NCBI RefSeq assembly: GCF_000410875.1 | Contig: NZ_AROI01000005.1 | Span: 122,162 to 186,161, forward strand | Reading direction: 5' to 3' | DNA length: 64,000 bases | Source of the DNA: Halopseudomonas pelagia CL-AP6 | GTDB taxonomy: Bacteria > Pseudomonadota > Gammaproteobacteria > Pseudomonadales > Pseudomonadaceae | Shown here: positions 27,452 through 36,266 of the stretch, piece by piece | Position numbering within the stretch: position 1 is the stretch's first letter | Layout: every line of letters starts with the position of its first letter | Notes under the pieces: generated by a model | What the model was told of the DNA's origin: nothing | The model's database searches: none | Seen by the model: only the letters and a program-made list of their open reading frames with translations | Program-made: the position numbers and the translations under genes

Positions 27452-28279
27452 GTGATCAATTGCCGCTCGTTTCTGCTTGTGTGTTGCTGTCTGATATTGT
27501 TACTCAGCCCCGCTGCAAACGCTCGTCAGGCCGAGCTCTCGCGTGCGGAAGAAATTGTTCTCAAGCTCGGCGGTACGCCCCCCGCTTTTGCCTATATTTC
27601 CACATTGCTTACCCGTGCATTGGAGCTACGTGAGTATGTTGTACACGTGCGCAATCGAGGGGATATCCCCACCACGCGCCTGGAAGTGATGTTAGAGCGC
27701 GGCGAGATCAGTGCCTTTATTCTCGGCCCCACGCCGCGGCGTGATCAGTTATTTCTTCCAGTGCATGTGGGTATGACAGACGGCTTGGTGAATCGTCGTA
27801 TTCTGTTTATTCCGCAAGGTAGCCAGGCAGTGTATGACCAGGTTAAAACCCTGGATGATTTCAAACGTTTGGGCAAGGTCGCTGGCTTGGGCGGGGCATG
27901 GTCAGATCGGGATATATGGGCAGCTAATGATTTGCCAGTGATTGCCATAGGCGGCGATTGGAAACGCTTGTACCAGATGGTTGCGGCGCGGAACCGGGGC
28001 ATGGATTACCTGCCCCGCGGCGCCCACGAAATAGCGTTGGAATGGCCTGCCCATCCGCAGCTTCAAGTCGAACGTAATTTGGTGCTGGTCTATGACCAGG
28101 ATCACATCCTCTACGTCTCGCCTGCCGATCCAGACTTGCACGCATTGCTGCAAGAGGTGCTTGTCGAGGCGCGTGACTCGGGGCTTATTGCGGAACTGGC
28201 AGCCGATTTTTTTGCTGCGGCATTCGAGCCGCCAGTCAATATGAATCAACGCAGGGTAATCCCTCTTCCTCTCCCTTAA
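27452..28279 (+). CDS. Periplasmic solute-binding-like protein, orphan
   Basis: The 275-aa product has a clear signal peptide (FLLVCCCLILLLSPAANA) and a weak resemblance to the family 3 substrate-binding fold (VKTLDDFKRLGKVAGLGGAW, then ERNLVLVYDQDHILYVSPAD and DLHALLQEVLVEARDSG). The start is GTG at 27452 with AAGGTG 5 nt upstream. No ABC transporter genes are adjacent, so it may be a sensor-type or orphan binding protein. The ligand is unknown. Confidence 0.65.
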   Translation: MINCRSFLLVCCCLILLLSPAANARQAELSRAEEIVLKLGGTPPAFAYISTLLTRALELREYVVHVRNRGDIPTTRLEVMLERGEISAFILGPTPRRDQLFLPVHVGMTDGLVNRRILFIPQGSQAVYDQVKTLDDFKRLGKVAGLGGAWSDRDIWAANDLPVIAIGGDWKRLYQMVAARNRGMDYLPRGAHEIALEWPAHPQLQVERNLVLVYDQDHILYVSPADPDLHALLQEVLVEARDSGLIAELAADFFAAAFEPPVNMNQRRVIPLPLP

Positions 28280-28463
28280 CCCGCATCGTCGGGCGTTGCT
28301 GATTAGCCCGCCGTTGGCCTATAGCGAACGGGTATGGCAAATCGTTGTCAAAATCCAGGATGGGATCGTGACCGATCAATAAAGAGTTCTTGCTCTATCC
28401 ATGCTGGCAAGCTGAACAGGATAAGGACTCATCTAATAATGGCACCGGGAAGGAGAATTACCC

Positions 28464-28757
28464 ATGGTTACTCACTACAAGGTTTCTGGGCATCTGGCTT
28501 GTGGCAGTGAAGGCGCGCATCTGGCATCGACCAACAAGGTTAGCCGCGTCAAATGTCGCAACTGCCGGCGCACTGAAGCGTTCCTGGAGGCGCAGCGCCG
28601 CTCACGTAATGCCAAGCGCCGGGCCGCACGTAAGGCCCAAGCCACCGAATCGGCACAGCCTACCTTTGACTGGCGCGGTTACTGGACCGACAAACTCACG
28701 GCTATGCCGGGTATTCAGCGCCTGCCCCGGGGCTTTGCTGATCAGCCTTACGTGTAA
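28464..28757 (+). CDS. Small basic protein with a Cys-x2-Cys knuckle
   Basis: This 97-aa protein has a conserved-looking N-terminus (YKVSGHLACGSEGAHLAS), a CRNCRR knuckle at about residues 31-36, and an Arg/Lys/Ala-rich helix (AQRRSRNAKRRAARKAQA). The cysteines at about 13, 31 and 34 with nearby histidines could bind zinc, and the basic part suits a nucleic acid. AGGAG stands 8 nt before the ATG. I do not recognise a named family. Confidence 0.6.
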   Translation: MVTHYKVSGHLACGSEGAHLASTNKVSRVKCRNCRRTEAFLEAQRRSRNAKRRAARKAQATESAQPTFDWRGYWTDKLTAMPGIQRLPRGFADQPYV

Positions 28758-29097
28758 AATCCCCCCTCCTGTAGCGCGCGTTGCAGGAGGAGGTTTAACC
28801 GCATGACCCGAGCCGATCTGTGGCTGGATCTTGCGGCGCCAATCCCATAGCACTCTGCTGTTCGCTTAAATTCCCTGCTACCGCCGGGCACCTTGCCTTG
28901 CTACTTCAGATAACTGATTCCCCTCGTTGGTACCGAGGTGCCAAGTGCGACGCCGTGGGCGTGCCAGGACTATTACAGCGGCTGTCGGTGCTGTGGAGCC
29001 TAAATCTGTTGCGCAAGCCATGGTGACGGACATCGTGCTAGCCTGCGATAGGACAGCTGGACATACCTTGTAGCAACTGAACCTGAGCGCAAGGCGG

Positions 29098-29119
29098 AAC
29101 TAGAGCTAATTGTCTAGTT
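29098..29119. promoter_or_regulatory. Dyad 1 upstream of the RND operon
   Basis: AACTAGA (29098-29104) and TCTAGTT (29113-29119) form a perfect 7-bp inverted repeat with an 8-bp centre, a size typical of repressor operators. Confidence 0.4.
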
Positions 29120-29150
29120 GGCCTGAGGTGCCGGTGCCATAATTGCACAA

Positions 29151-29176
29151 GCCGCAATAATATGAATTATTGTGGC
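29151..29176. promoter_or_regulatory. Dyad 2 upstream of the RND operon (operator-like)
   Basis: GCCGCAATAAT (29151-29161) ATGA ATTATTGTGGC (29166-29176) pairs at 10 of 11 positions per arm. It overlaps a candidate promoter, TTGCAC (29143-29148) with ATTATT 17 bp later. TetR-family repressors of Mex-type pumps bind sites of this kind, but no such regulator gene is near. Confidence 0.5.
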
Positions 29177-29235
29177 CGTTGCATGGCCAATAAGCAGCCT
29201 GGCTCTGCCATCCTATTGTCAAAAAGGAATAATCA

Positions 29236-30411
29236 ATGCGCCGTCGAACCGCCTCCAGAGCCCTGCTCATCCTCTCGGTTTTGCTGCTGGGCGCCTGTGG
29301 ACGCGAGGAGTCGGCCCCCGCGCAGGCGCCACCTGCGCCGGAGGTGCAGGTCCAGGTGATGCGCGCCGAACAGATAAACAACATCATCGAAGTGCCTGGG
29401 CGCGTCCAGGCGGTAAGGACGGCAGAAATACGGGCGCGGGTTGATGGCATCATTCAAAAGCGTTTGTACCGCGAAGGTAGTGATGTGGAGGCTGGTGCGG
29501 AGCTGTTTGCTGTGGATCCCCGTGAGATGCAGGCCAGTCTGAGTGCGGTCAAGGCTGCGCTCGATCGCGCCCAGGCGACTGAGGCCAATGCGGCGCAGGA
29601 TGTGCGCCGCTATAAGGGGCTGGTGGAGGAACAGGCTATAAGCCAGCAGGAATATGATTCGGCGGTGGCCCGCTTACGCACCGCCCAGGCGGATGTGTTA
29701 CAGGCCAAGGCACAACTGGATGCGGCGCAGCTGAATCTGGACTACACCACCATCAGTACACCGATTGCCGGCCGTGCGGGTCGTGCTCAAGTGACCGAAG
29801 GTGCCTTGGTTAGTGCCTCAAGCGGCACATTGCTGACGACGGTCGAACAGTTCGATCCTGTTTATGTGAACTTTTCCCAATCCAGTTCAGAATTGTTGTC
29901 CATTCGCTCGCAATTTGCATCGGGAGCGCTGACCCGGCCGGAAGATGGTGACGTGGCGGTGACCTTGACGTTGGAAGACGGAAGTGAATTCGACCAGGTT
30001 GGTCAGATGAATTTCTACGCGATGACGATTGACCAGGCCACCGGCACCGTGGCACTACGCGCCGAATTCCCCAATCCAGACCGTTTGTTGTTACCTGGCC
30101 AGTTTGTTAACGCGCGCATTCAGGCGGGTGTTCGCGCAGAGGGCATGATGGTACCCCAGCGTGCCGTACAGATGAGCGAACAGGGCCCGACAGTGCGCCT
30201 AGTGACTGCCGAGGAGACGGTCGCCGTACGCTCGGTCAAGGTGGGTGAACAGCGCGATGGCAACTGGGTTATCACCGCCGGTTTGGAACCGGGGGACAGG
30301 GTAATTGTGGCAGGCTTGCAGAAGGTGAGCCCGGACCAGAAGGTACGTATTGCTGCAGCCGAGTCTGATCAGGGTGGCGATGAAGGCGCCGATGGGAATG
30401 GCGCGCCATGA
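29236..30411 (+). CDS. RND efflux periplasmic adaptor lipoprotein (MexA/TtgA-like)
   Basis: The 391-aa membrane fusion protein links the inner-membrane pump to the outer-membrane channel. It has a lipobox (LLGAC, Cys21), lipoyl halves ([20 protein letters not shown] and [20 protein letters not shown]), an alpha-helical hairpin between them and a C-terminal membrane-proximal domain. AAGGA lies 7 nt before the ATG. It overlaps the pump gene by ATGA, the first step of an adaptor-pump-channel operon. Confidence 0.93.
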   Translation: MRRRTASRALLILSVLLLGACGREESAPAQAPPAPEVQVQVMRAEQINNIIEVPGRVQAVRTAEIRARVDGIIQKRLYREGSDVEAGAELFAVDPREMQASLSAVKAALDRAQATEANAAQDVRRYKGLVEEQAISQQEYDSAVARLRTAQADVLQAKAQLDAAQLNLDYTTISTPIAGRAGRAQVTEGALVSASSGTLLTTVEQFDPVYVNFSQSSSELLSIRSQFASGALTRPEDGDVAVTLTLEDGSEFDQVGQMNFYAMTIDQATGTVALRAEFPNPDRLLLPGQFVNARIQAGVRAEGMMVPQRAVQMSEQGPTVRLVTAEETVAVRSVKVGEQRDGNWVITAGLEPGDRVIVAGLQKVSPDQKVRIAAAESDQGGDEGADGNGAP

Positions 30412-33400
30412 CCCCGCATTTCTTTATCAAGCGTCCGGTATTCGCCTGGGTCATTGCGCTGATCATCGGCTTGGGCGGTATCCTGGCGTTACGTGATCTG
30501 GCCGTTGAGCAATATCCGACCATTGCCCCGCCGTCACTGACTATCAGCGTGACCTACCCGGGAGCCGATGCTTCGGTGCTGGAAACCAACGTCACGTAGA
30601 TCATTGAGCAGGAACTCAATGGCGTTGAAGGCTTCCTGTACATGCAGGCCACAAGCCGGTCGAACGGCAGCGCTTCGATCGAGCTGACGTTCGAGGCCGG
30701 CACCGATATAGATACTGCCCAGATGGAGGTGCAAAACCGTCTGAGTCGTGTGGAACAGCGTTTGCCCGAGGAGGTCCGACGCCAGGGAGTCCAGGTCAAC
30801 CAGGCCTCTTCCAGCTTTTTGATGATTGTCGCGCTTACCTCGAAGAACGGCGAAAACTCAGCGCTAGAGCTGGGTAACTTTGCCTCGGCTCAGGTTGTGG
30901 ACGAGCTTAGGCGCGTGCCCGGTGTAGGTGATATCAGAGAGTTTTCCACCCAGTACGCCATGCGCATTTGGCTGAACCCGGACAAACTCGCCAGTTTCGG
31001 TCTGTCGCCCGCCGAAGCGCTCTCTGCGGTCCAGGAGCAGAATAGCCAGTCTGCGGGTGGCGCCGTAGGTGATCTGCCCAATGCGGACAATATCGAGATT
31101 ACCGCGACCATCCAGACTCAGGGGCAAATGAGTACACCTGAGGAGTTCGCGCAGATTATCCTGCGGGCCAATTCCGATGGCTCGGCCGTGCGTCTGGGGG
31201 ATGTTGCTCGGATTGAGCTGGGCGCTGAAAGCTATCTGACCCGGCTGGAAATCAATGGTCAGGAAGCGGCGGGCATGGCTGTACAGCTGACGCCCGGCGC
31301 TAACGCACTGGCCGTCGCAGAAGGGGTCAAGAACCGTCTGGCCGAATTGGAGCGTGGCTTCCCCGAGGACATTGGCTGGATCGTTCCCTACGACAGTACG
31401 CCCTTTATCAGTGCATCCATTAAGGAGGTACTGATCACGTTATCGGTTGCCATGCTGTTGGTCTTTCTGGTGATGTTCGTGTTCCTGCAAAGTTGGCGCG
31501 CCACGATCATCCCGACCATCGTCGTGCCCATCGCACTGGCTGGCGCCTGCATGGGCCTGTGGCTGTTCGGATTTTCCATCAACTTGCTCAGCCTGTTCGC
31601 GATGATTCTGGCGATCGGTACGCTGGTAGATGATGCCATCGTAGTGGTTGAGAACGTCGAACGGCTGATGGAAGAGGAGGGCTTGAGCCCTTACAAGGCG
31701 ACGGTCAAGGCGATGGATCAGGTGACTTCGGCGGTCATCGGAACGACGCTTGTGCTGATCGCGGTGTTTCTGCCGATGGCGTTTTTCCCAGGTTCTACTG
31801 GTGGGATCTACCGACAGTTCTCGGTCACTCTGGCGATCTCGGTAGGCGTATCGACGATTCTGGCGCTCTCATTGACGCCGGCATTATGTGCGGCGTTGCT
31901 ACGCCCGCCCGTGCGTGACGGGGAGCGACAGCCGCTGGGTAAGCGGGTATTTGCCCCGTTCAATCGTTTTATCGATCGCACCACCTCTCGCTATCAAGGC
32001 GGCGTGGGCGCCATCCTCTTGCGGCCTTTGCGTTTTCTGCTGTTGTTTGTTGGCCTGGTGGTGATTGCTGGGCTGCTGTTTCTGCGCTTGCCGGGCAGTT
32101 TTATTCCTGCCGAAGATCAGGGCTCGATGATCACTGCGGTACAGGGCCCGTCTGGTTCCACTGCCGACCGTACTGACCTGGTAGTAGAGGAGGTGAAGGC
32201 TTACTACGACCAGGTGCCGCAAATTGAAAACGTGGTATTCATTAAAGGTTTCAGTTTCTTCGGCCAGGGTCAGGCGCATGCGATGTCCTTTGTCAGCTTG
32301 CTGCCCTGGGATGAGCGTCCTGGGGTGGAAAATAGCGCGCAGACATTAGTACAAAACGCGATGGGGGCGCTGAGCAGCATCAAGAATGCCAATGTCTTCG
32401 TTCTGAACCCGCCGTCGATCCCTTCTCTGGGAGTAGCCGGTGGCTTTTCCTTCAAACTGCAGGACCGCTCCGGCGCTGGCGCCGAAGCCTTGTTACAGGC
32501 GCGCAACCAACTGCTGGCAGCGGCGAGTCAAAGTGAGCTGCTAACCGGGGTGCGGCCGGAGGGTGAAGAAATCGCTCCACGCTTGCGCGTGGATGTCGAT
32601 CGCATCAAGGCCCGGGCGTTGGGGCTGTCGATCAGCGATATCAATGCCACGTTGAGCATTACCTTTGGTAGTGCCTATGCCAATGACTTCAGCCGGGAAG
32701 GCCGTATCCACCGGGTGCTGCTCCAGGCTGACGCACCCTTCCGCATGACCCCGGAGGATGTGCTCGATCTCACTGTGCGCACGCAAGAGGGCGACATAGT
32801 GCCCTTTGGTGCCTTTACCTCAGTAGCCTGGACCGCAGGCCCGCCGCAACTGCAGCGTTATAACGGCTATCCGGCCACCACCATCTCCGGCAGCGCCGCG
32901 CCAGGGCGTTCCTCCGGTGAGGCGATGGACGAGATGGAACGGCTAGCGGCAGCGCTGCCCGAAGACTTTGGTTTTGAATGGACTGGCCTGTCATATGAGG
33001 AGCAGCAGGCATCCGGGCAGGTGGGCGCACTGATGGGGCTGTCGATTCTTATTGTGCTGTTGGTGCTGGCCGCCTTGTATGAGAGTTGGACCATTCCCCT
33101 GGCAGTGTTACTGGTGGTGCCGCTGGGCGTGTTGGGTGCGGTCTTGTTCTCGATGTCGCGCGGCCTGCCGTCGGACGTGTATTTCAACGTGGGGTTGATT
33201 ACGGTAATCGGGCTATCGGCCAAGAATGCGATCCTGATCATCGAGTTCGCCATTGAGGAAGAAGGCAAGGGCAAGAGCCTGATGGACGCCACTATGGCCG
33301 CGGTCAAGCTGCGTCTGCGCCCGATCCTGATGACCTCGCTGACCTTTATTCTGGGTATGTTGCCGCTGGTGGTCGCCACCGGCCCTGGTGCTGCTAGCCG

Positions 33401-33581
33401 CATCGCAGTGGGTACCGGCGTTATGGGCGGAATGATCATGGCCACGGTGCTCGGTGTGTTCTTCACGCCGCTGTTCTATCTGGCCGTGCGTCGCTGGCTG
33501 ACCCGCAACAAGCCGCCAGGCGCCGAGACGGACGATGATGAGTCTGGCCGGGCAGATGATCAGGAGACGCGGCATGCATAA
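30408..33581 (+). pseudogene. RND efflux pump (MexB/AcrB-like) interrupted by one in-frame amber codon
   Basis: The frame encodes a full HAE1-type drug/proton antiporter of about 1057 codons. Codon 64 (30597-30599) is TAG where the family has Gln (VTQxIEQ); a single C-to-T change explains it. Everything after the stop is intact and in frame, including the transmembrane proton-relay pair in GTLVDDAIVVVENVERLM and the second TM block (GLITVIGLSAKNAILIIEFA). The first 63 residues give the N-terminal helix [20 protein letters not shown]. Without suppression the pump is not made; a restart at the Met codon at 30642 would lose the first helix. It may be a recent loss or an assembly/base-call error. 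Confidence 0.85.
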
Positions 33582-34977
33582 GTTCATCCCTTGTCTGCTG
33601 ACGCTGGCACTGGCTGGCTGCCAGTTGGCTCCTGAATACCAGCGCCCCGAGTCTCCGGTGCTGGCATCCTACCCGGATGCCCAGTCGCTGGCTGGCGAGC
33701 GTGGCTTCGTCGCTGCGGAGCTGCCCTGGCAAGACTTCTTTGCCGATCCGCGGTTGCGCGTGCTGATCAGTCAAGCGCTGGAAAACAATCGCGATCTGCA
33801 GGCTGCTGTGTACCGTATCGAAGAGACTCGCGGGCTCTACCGAGTACAAAACGCCGAGCGCTTTCCCTCGCTGGGTCTCGGCGCCGATGTTACCCGTGGA
33901 CGCGCCAATCAGGGCGCAGCGACCGGAGTCAGCGGCGGCTCGGTAAGCGAAACCTATTCGGTCAGCGCCAGAGTGTCGGCATTCGAGCTGGATTTCTGGG
34001 GGCGTGTGGCTAATCTCTCCACTGCTGCCCGGGCCGAATACTTTGCCAGCGTTGAAGCGCAGCGTGTCTTTCGCCTGTCGCTGATCCGCGATGTAGCCAC
34101 CACCTACCTGGGGCTGCGTGAGGCGGTAGAGCGTATCGCTCTGGCTGAGGCAACGGTGATCAGCCGGCGGGACGGCCTGCGTATCGCCAAGGTTCGCCTG
34201 GATGCGGGCATTACCTCGGCGCTGGACTTCAACCAGGCAGAGGCCTTGTTAACGCAGGCAGAAACCCAGTTGGCGAGCATTATGCTGACCCGTGCAGAAA
34301 GTCATAACCTGCTGGCGGTACTGACTGGGGGCGTCGTTTCTGAGCCTTTGCCAGAGCCGCTATCGCTGGAGCAGCAGTCCAGTCCGCCAGCGCTGGACGC
34401 CGGGTTGTCATCCAGCCTGCTGGTTAACCGCCCGGATATTCTCGCGGCCGAACAGCGTCTGATCGCGGCTAAGGCGAATATCGGCATTGCGCGCGCAGCC
34501 TTCTTTCCGCAGGTATCACTGACCGGCAGCTTTGGCTATGCGTCCAGCGAGTTCAGCAGCCTGATCAGCAGCAGTAATGAAACCTGGAGCATAGGGCCGA
34601 GTATCACCCTGCCGATTTTCGATTTTGGCCGTAATCGCGGCAATCTGACCGTGGCCCAAGCGCGCGATAACATCGCCATTGTCGAGTACGAGCGCGCCAT
34701 TCAGACCGCTTTCAATGAAGTCGCCGATGCGCTCGCTGGCCGTCGCTATCTGGCTGAGCAGGTCGATGCACAACGGCGCAATACCGAGACGCTGCAGCGT
34801 GTGGTTAACCTGGCCCGCAAGCGTTATCAGGAAGGAGTGGTCAATTATATCGAGGTGCTGGACGCCGAACGCAGCCTGTTCGAGGCCGAGCAAGCCTTTA
34901 TCCAGACCCGGCGGGCGGAAGTGCAGAATCTGGTGAATCTCTATGTGGCATTGGGTGGCGGGAACCTGGAGGAATGA
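33574..34977 (+). CDS. Outer-membrane efflux channel (OprM/NodT family)
   Basis: The 467-aa TolC-like lipoprotein (LALAGC, Cys16) forms the exit duct of the first RND system. It has two repeated OEP domains (VLISQALENNRDLQAAVYRI ...; AFFPQVSLTGSFGYASSEFS ...), and the N-terminal QLAPEYQRPE is typical of OprM. The ATG at 33574 follows CAGGAG and overlaps the end of the pump frame by 8 bp. The longer frame from 33535 lies inside the pump gene. Because OprM-like channels are shared, it may still serve the second RND system downstream if the first pump is dead. Confidence 0.92.
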   Translation: MHKFIPCLLTLALAGCQLAPEYQRPESPVLASYPDAQSLAGERGFVAAELPWQDFFADPRLRVLISQALENNRDLQAAVYRIEETRGLYRVQNAERFPSLGLGADVTRGRANQGAATGVSGGSVSETYSVSARVSAFELDFWGRVANLSTAARAEYFASVEAQRVFRLSLIRDVATTYLGLREAVERIALAEATVISRRDGLRIAKVRLDAGITSALDFNQAEALLTQAETQLASIMLTRAESHNLLAVLTGGVVSEPLPEPLSLEQQSSPPALDAGLSSSLLVNRPDILAAEQRLIAAKANIGIARAAFFPQVSLTGSFGYASSEFSSLISSSNETWSIGPSITLPIFDFGRNRGNLTVAQARDNIAIVEYERAIQTAFNEVADALAGRRYLAEQVDAQRRNTETLQRVVNLARKRYQEGVVNYIEVLDAERSLFEAEQAFIQTRRAEVQNLVNLYVALGGGNLEE

Positions 34978-35123
34978 GTCCCTATGCGCAGTTAAAATGC
35001 AGGGGATAGCAGGGGCATAAAAAGGACGCGTTAAAATCGGCGGATGGCCTGAAAGCCAAGCTGTCCTGCACGCCGCCGGCTCGCTCGCCCAATCTGGTTA
35101 GACTTTTTTCTAAGGAACTTTTC

Positions 35124-36266
35124 GTGAGTGTTGCTCTCAAGAACAAACTTTCCCGTCTAATGTCACCCATCGCGCTTGCCGTGCTAATGGCCGTGGTCTT
35201 GGGGTTGTGGCTACTCCTGGGTGAAAAGCGCAGTGCGCAAGATGAAGCCCCACCGTTTGAAGCACAGCTGGAGGAGAGGTTACATCAGGTTGAAACCCGC
35301 TGGTCACAGGCACAGCCACTGGCCAGAGAGCAGGTTCTTCAGGGGCAGTTGCAGCCATGGCAGCAGGTTCAGGTCATGGCTCAGGTGTCCGGCCGGGTAG
35401 AGAAGTTGTCCAGACAGCAGGGTGATCAGGTTTCCGCAGGTGATGTGCTGCTTGAGTTGTCCGATGAGGGACGCAGTATGCAACTGGCCCAAGCCCGGGC
35501 TGATTACCGACTGCGCCAGACAGAGTTGCAGAGCACGCGCAAACTGCGAGCTTCCAATTACGCCACCGAAACGGAAATAGTGCGTCTTGAAGGGGAGCTG
35601 GCCAGAGCAGCAGCCGAGCTGAAGTCGGCGGAACTGGCCGTTCAATACAACCAGCCGGTGGCGCCTTTTGATGGCGTGGTTGATCGTCGCTACGTCGATG
35701 TGGGTGAGCTGGTTCAGTCCGGTGCTGAGCTTATGTCCCTGGTGAACGTGAAGCGCTTGAAAGCCACCGCTCAAATACCGCAACAGGACGCCAGCAGGGT
35801 CGCAGTGGGGCAACAAGTGAAGGTGCAGGTGACTGGTGGGCGGGAGCTGGAAGGGCTGGTTCGATTTGTCAGCCTGGCTGCCGACCCCGCAACCCGCAGC
35901 TTCTATGTTGAGATAGAAGCAGACAATCCCGAGCTTTGGCGAGTGGCCGGCGGCAGCGCTACTCTGCGCATTCAGTTACCGCCGGTGCTGGCACACCAGT
36001 TTTCACCGGCGCTTCTGCGGCTCGGCCCAGACGGACAATTGGGTGTGCATGCGGTGGATGAGAATGGGCGGGTCATCAATCACCCGGTTCGGGTGGTGGC
36101 TATAACCAATGATGGCGCTACGGTGGAAGGCTTGCCTGAGAAGCTGCAGGTGATTACCCAGGGCGCGGGGTTTGTTAAGCCCGGGCAACAGGTCGAGGCA
36201 AAAGTTGTGCAAACCTCGGATGCTACCGCGCTTACTCCGCAACCGGGAATGGGTGCGGCTGAATGA
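35124..36266 (+). CDS. RND efflux periplasmic adaptor, second system
   Basis: The 380-aa adaptor is anchored by an N-terminal membrane helix (IALAVLMAVVLGLWLLL) rather than a lipid. The lipoyl halves are QVQVMAQVSGRVEKLSRQ and APFDGVVDRRYVDVGELVQS, with a helical hairpin between them (AQARADYRLRQTELQSTRKL). It starts with GTG at 35124, with AAGGA 7 nt upstream. Its stop overlaps the next ATG (ATGA). The substrate is not readable. Confidence 0.9.
   Translation: MSVALKNKLSRLMSPIALAVLMAVVLGLWLLLGEKRSAQDEAPPFEAQLEERLHQVETRWSQAQPLAREQVLQGQLQPWQQVQVMAQVSGRVEKLSRQQGDQVSAGDVLLELSDEGRSMQLAQARADYRLRQTELQSTRKLRASNYATETEIVRLEGELARAAAELKSAELAVQYNQPVAPFDGVVDRRYVDVGELVQSGAELMSLVNVKRLKATAQIPQQDASRVAVGQQVKVQVTGGRELEGLVRFVSLAADPATRSFYVEIEADNPELWRVAGGSATLRIQLPPVLAHQFSPALLRLGPDGQLGVHAVDENGRVINHPVRVVAITNDGATVEGLPEKLQVITQGAGFVKPGQQVEAKVVQTSDATALTPQPGMGAAE

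Larger units (their letters stand above)
28758..29235. other. Intergenic region with two dyads before the efflux operon
   Basis: This 478-bp stretch has no credible gene; short frames in it have no ribosome sites. It holds two dyads described separately. Just after the previous stop, CCTCCTG (28765-28771) and CAGGAGG (28784-28790) can pair but lack a T-run. Confidence 0.5.
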
